A stretch of 64,000 nucleotides of DNA, taken from the NCBI GenBank assembly GCA_014376435.1, contig JACMRL010000019.1, positions 51,751 through 115,750 of the forward strand. Direction: 5' to 3'. Below the pieces are notes generated by a model. The model did no database searches. It had not been told where the DNA came from and saw only the letters and a program-made list of their open reading frames with translations. Below, piece by piece: positions 63,966 to 64,000 of the stretch. How positions within the stretch are numbered: position 1 is the stretch's first letter; the number at the start of each line of letters is the position of its first letter. The stretch comes from Bdellovibrio sp. GTDB taxonomy: Bacteria; Bdellovibrionota; Bdellovibrionia; Bdellovibrionales; Bdellovibrionaceae. The position numbers and the translations under genes were made by a program.

Positions 63966-63987
63966 ACTAAGAGGGCTTAGTTTTTTT
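63965..63987 (+). terminator. Terminator-like hairpin after the last tRNA
   Basis: AACTAAG (63965-63971) and CTTAGTT (63976-63982) form a seven-base stem with a four-base loop, followed by T. Its first base is the last base of the CCA end of tRNA-Thr. It may stop some transcripts before the expected tuf gene beyond the window. Confidence 0.6.
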
Positions 63988-64000
63988 GTATTTAGTTTTA

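Overview
This AT-rich, gene-dense window reads as chromosome of a motile Gram-negative bacterium. The best fit is Bdellovibrionota (Bdellovibrio / Pseudobdellovibrio-like). That assignment is an inference from gene content: flagellin, many lipoproteins and beta-barrel proteins, GYF_2 and PilZ proteins, NtrYX, a lysine-rich histone-like protein and a fused nuoCD. No rRNA, phage, transposon, plasmid or CRISPR is visible. Most genes sit in tight runs with 1-4 base overlaps (ATGA, TAATG), so many are probably co-translated.

Layout. 1-5600: the tail of a HAMP-like membrane protein, RNase HI with an unusual C-terminal hybrid-binding domain, a short-chain dehydrogenase, then a minus-strand run (nadB, alpha/beta hydrolase, lipoprotein, secreted protein). 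5642-18450: a long plus-strand run that starts with two degenerate signalling proteins (a pseudokinase-like membrane protein and a GGDEF protein without its signature). It continues with alanine racemase, an MlaEFD-type lipid transporter whose MCE protein has a beta-rich tail, purH, a GYF protein, a lipoprotein, a YhaM-type OB/HD nuclease and cysE. 18452-22261 (minus): HAD phosphatase-like protein, a short RsmI-like methyltransferase and the helicase HrpB. 22400-25580: a phnDCE-type ABC importer and a thioesterase. 25695-32068: HD-GYP phosphodiesterase, GYF-GYF-PilZ protein, VWA lipoprotein, beta-propeller lipoprotein, beta-barrel protein and a secreted subtilisin.

32290-38478: nuoB-CD-E-F-G-I, the complete hydrophilic arm of complex I without any membrane-arm gene next to it. 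38487-40570 (minus): a secreted protein, an SH3/cysteine-peptidase-like protein and a beta-barrel protein. 40704-49878: recO, an RND pump, a XerC-like recombinase, a receiver-less sigma-54 activator, a bipolar histone-like protein, a lipoprotein, a flagellin and a small four-cysteine protein. 49928-54483: ClpB, an outer-membrane-like protein and a lipoprotein. 54538-63180: riboflavin genes ribE-ribB-ribH, then ntrY, an ntrX-like gene with a catalytically ruined AAA+ domain, proS, pyrF and rlmB. 63567-63965: tRNA-Thr(TGT), tRNA-Tyr(GTA), tRNA-Gly(TCC) and tRNA-Thr(GGT), the order that usually precedes tuf.

The points I rate most worth checking are: the NtrX-like regulator that has lost Walker A lysine, GAFTGA loop and arginine-finger motif; the pair of apparently dead signalling proteins at the head of the alr-mla run; the MCE protein with a possible outer-membrane domain; and RNase HI with its hybrid-binding domain at the wrong end. 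I see no wholly new multi-gene system that I could defend from sequence alone.
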